Source of the DNA: an uncultured Longilinea sp.
Lineage (GTDB): Bacteria; Chloroflexota; Anaerolineae; Anaerolineales; Anaerolineaceae
NCBI GenBank assembly: GCA_937863945.1
Contig: CALMIB010000269.1
Coordinates: 1 to 5,664 of the forward strand
Reading direction: 5' to 3'
Length of the DNA: 5,664 bases
Numbering within the stretch: position 1 is the first letter of the stretch; each line of letters begins with the position of its first letter. The position numbers were made by a program, and so were the translations under genes. This document shows positions 5,485 to 5,664 of this stretch, one piece after another. The notes under the pieces are model-generated. The model saw only the letters and a program-made list of their open reading frames with translations. It was not told the DNA's origin and ran no database searches.

Positions 5485-5664
5485 TCCCAGGGCACGGCTA
5501 AACCATCTGTACCCGCGTTGATTTGATATTTGTCGCCGTGCCCCTACATCCCACCCCGGCCCGAAACACCGGTCGGGGCACGGCTGTGCAGACATCGGCC
5601 GCCATTCACCCCCATGATTTGCCGTGCCCGCGAGACAAACATGGGCCTGCCCGGTCCAGGGCAC
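5485..5664. repeat. Regularly spaced GGGCACGGC / GCCGTGCCC inverted-repeat cluster
   Basis: A 9-bp core alternates in orientation: forward at 5490-5498, reverse at 5535-5543, forward at 5576-5584, reverse at 5621-5629, and a partial forward copy at 5659-5664 cut by the window edge. Forward and reverse copies within each pair are offset by exactly 45 bp, and the two pairs by exactly 86 bp. The 36-bp interiors of the two pairs are not alike. The reverse copy at 5535-5544 and the forward copy at 5575-5584 also form a 10-bp perfect dyad with a 30-base loop. This resembles REP-like or palindromic dispersed repeats known between genes of Chloroflexota and cyanobacteria. A hairpin here could terminate or stabilise the operon mRNA, but no T-run follows, so no intrinsic terminator is called. 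A minus-strand open frame (5473-5664) in this cluster looks like a by-product of the repeat. Confidence 0.65.

Noticed and set aside
5535..5584. Intrinsic terminator after the PBP gene
   Set aside because: A 10-bp dyad exists, but the loop is 30 bases and no T-run follows, so the standard rule is not met.
5473..5664. Minus-strand open frame of 63 codons (Cys/Trp/Gly-rich)
   Set aside because: It lies entirely in the GGGCACGGC inverted-repeat cluster, has no ribosome binding site or domain, and its residues simply follow the repeat; open frames in such repeats are common artefacts.
5485..5664. CRISPR array
   Set aside because: The repeated core is only 9 bp and alternates in orientation, unlike the longer same-direction repeats of CRISPR arrays.

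Overview
The window looks like a piece of a high-GC bacterial chromosome, most likely Chloroflexota of the Anaerolineae type. This rests on familiarity and not on a search. The clues are a membrane TPR protein with Pro/Thr-rich (PTPTP-like) linkers, a PBP1-type protein carrying a CDPSG...CPN segment and two C-terminal Ig-like domains, a gene start without a Shine-Dalgarno sequence, and short dispersed intergenic repeats.

Layout. Bases 1-410, read on the minus strand, hold two strong sigma70-type promoters in tandem: TTGACT-16-TATAAT at 383-410 and TTGACA-17-TAGAAT at 223-251. They are followed by a long untranslated leader with a GNRA-capped hairpin (183-203) and a boxA-like element (35-53). 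This is the architecture of a stable-RNA (rRNA) operon whose genes lie beyond the left edge. Bases about 411-720 contain no convincing gene, but hold a 55-nt pyrimidine tract and a CTCCGTG-type repeat. From about 720 rightward runs a probable two-gene operon. A promoter whose -10 ends six bases before an ATG predicts a leaderless mRNA. The first gene (757-2577) encodes a single-pass membrane protein with a TPR ectodomain. Eleven bases after its stop, a GTG starts the second gene (2589-5462), a 957-residue class A penicillin-binding-protein homologue. Bases 5459-5664 hold a heptamer tandem repeat running through the stop codon and a regularly spaced set of GGGCACGGC / GCCGTGCCC inverted repeats.

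Most interesting point. The PBP homologue keeps the fold-defining segments of both the GT51 glycosyltransferase and the transpeptidase, yet appears to have lost key catalytic residues in both. The GT51 motif 1 Glu-Asp is His-Glu, motif 2 is unrecognisable and its preceding linker is shortened, and the motif 3 Glu is Met. The transpeptidase SxxK is SxxS and SxN is DYL, while KTG remains. I read it as a possible double pseudoenzyme, expressed with a TPR membrane partner, that may act as a scaffold or regulator of envelope assembly. The motif changes are visible in the sequence; the function is inference.
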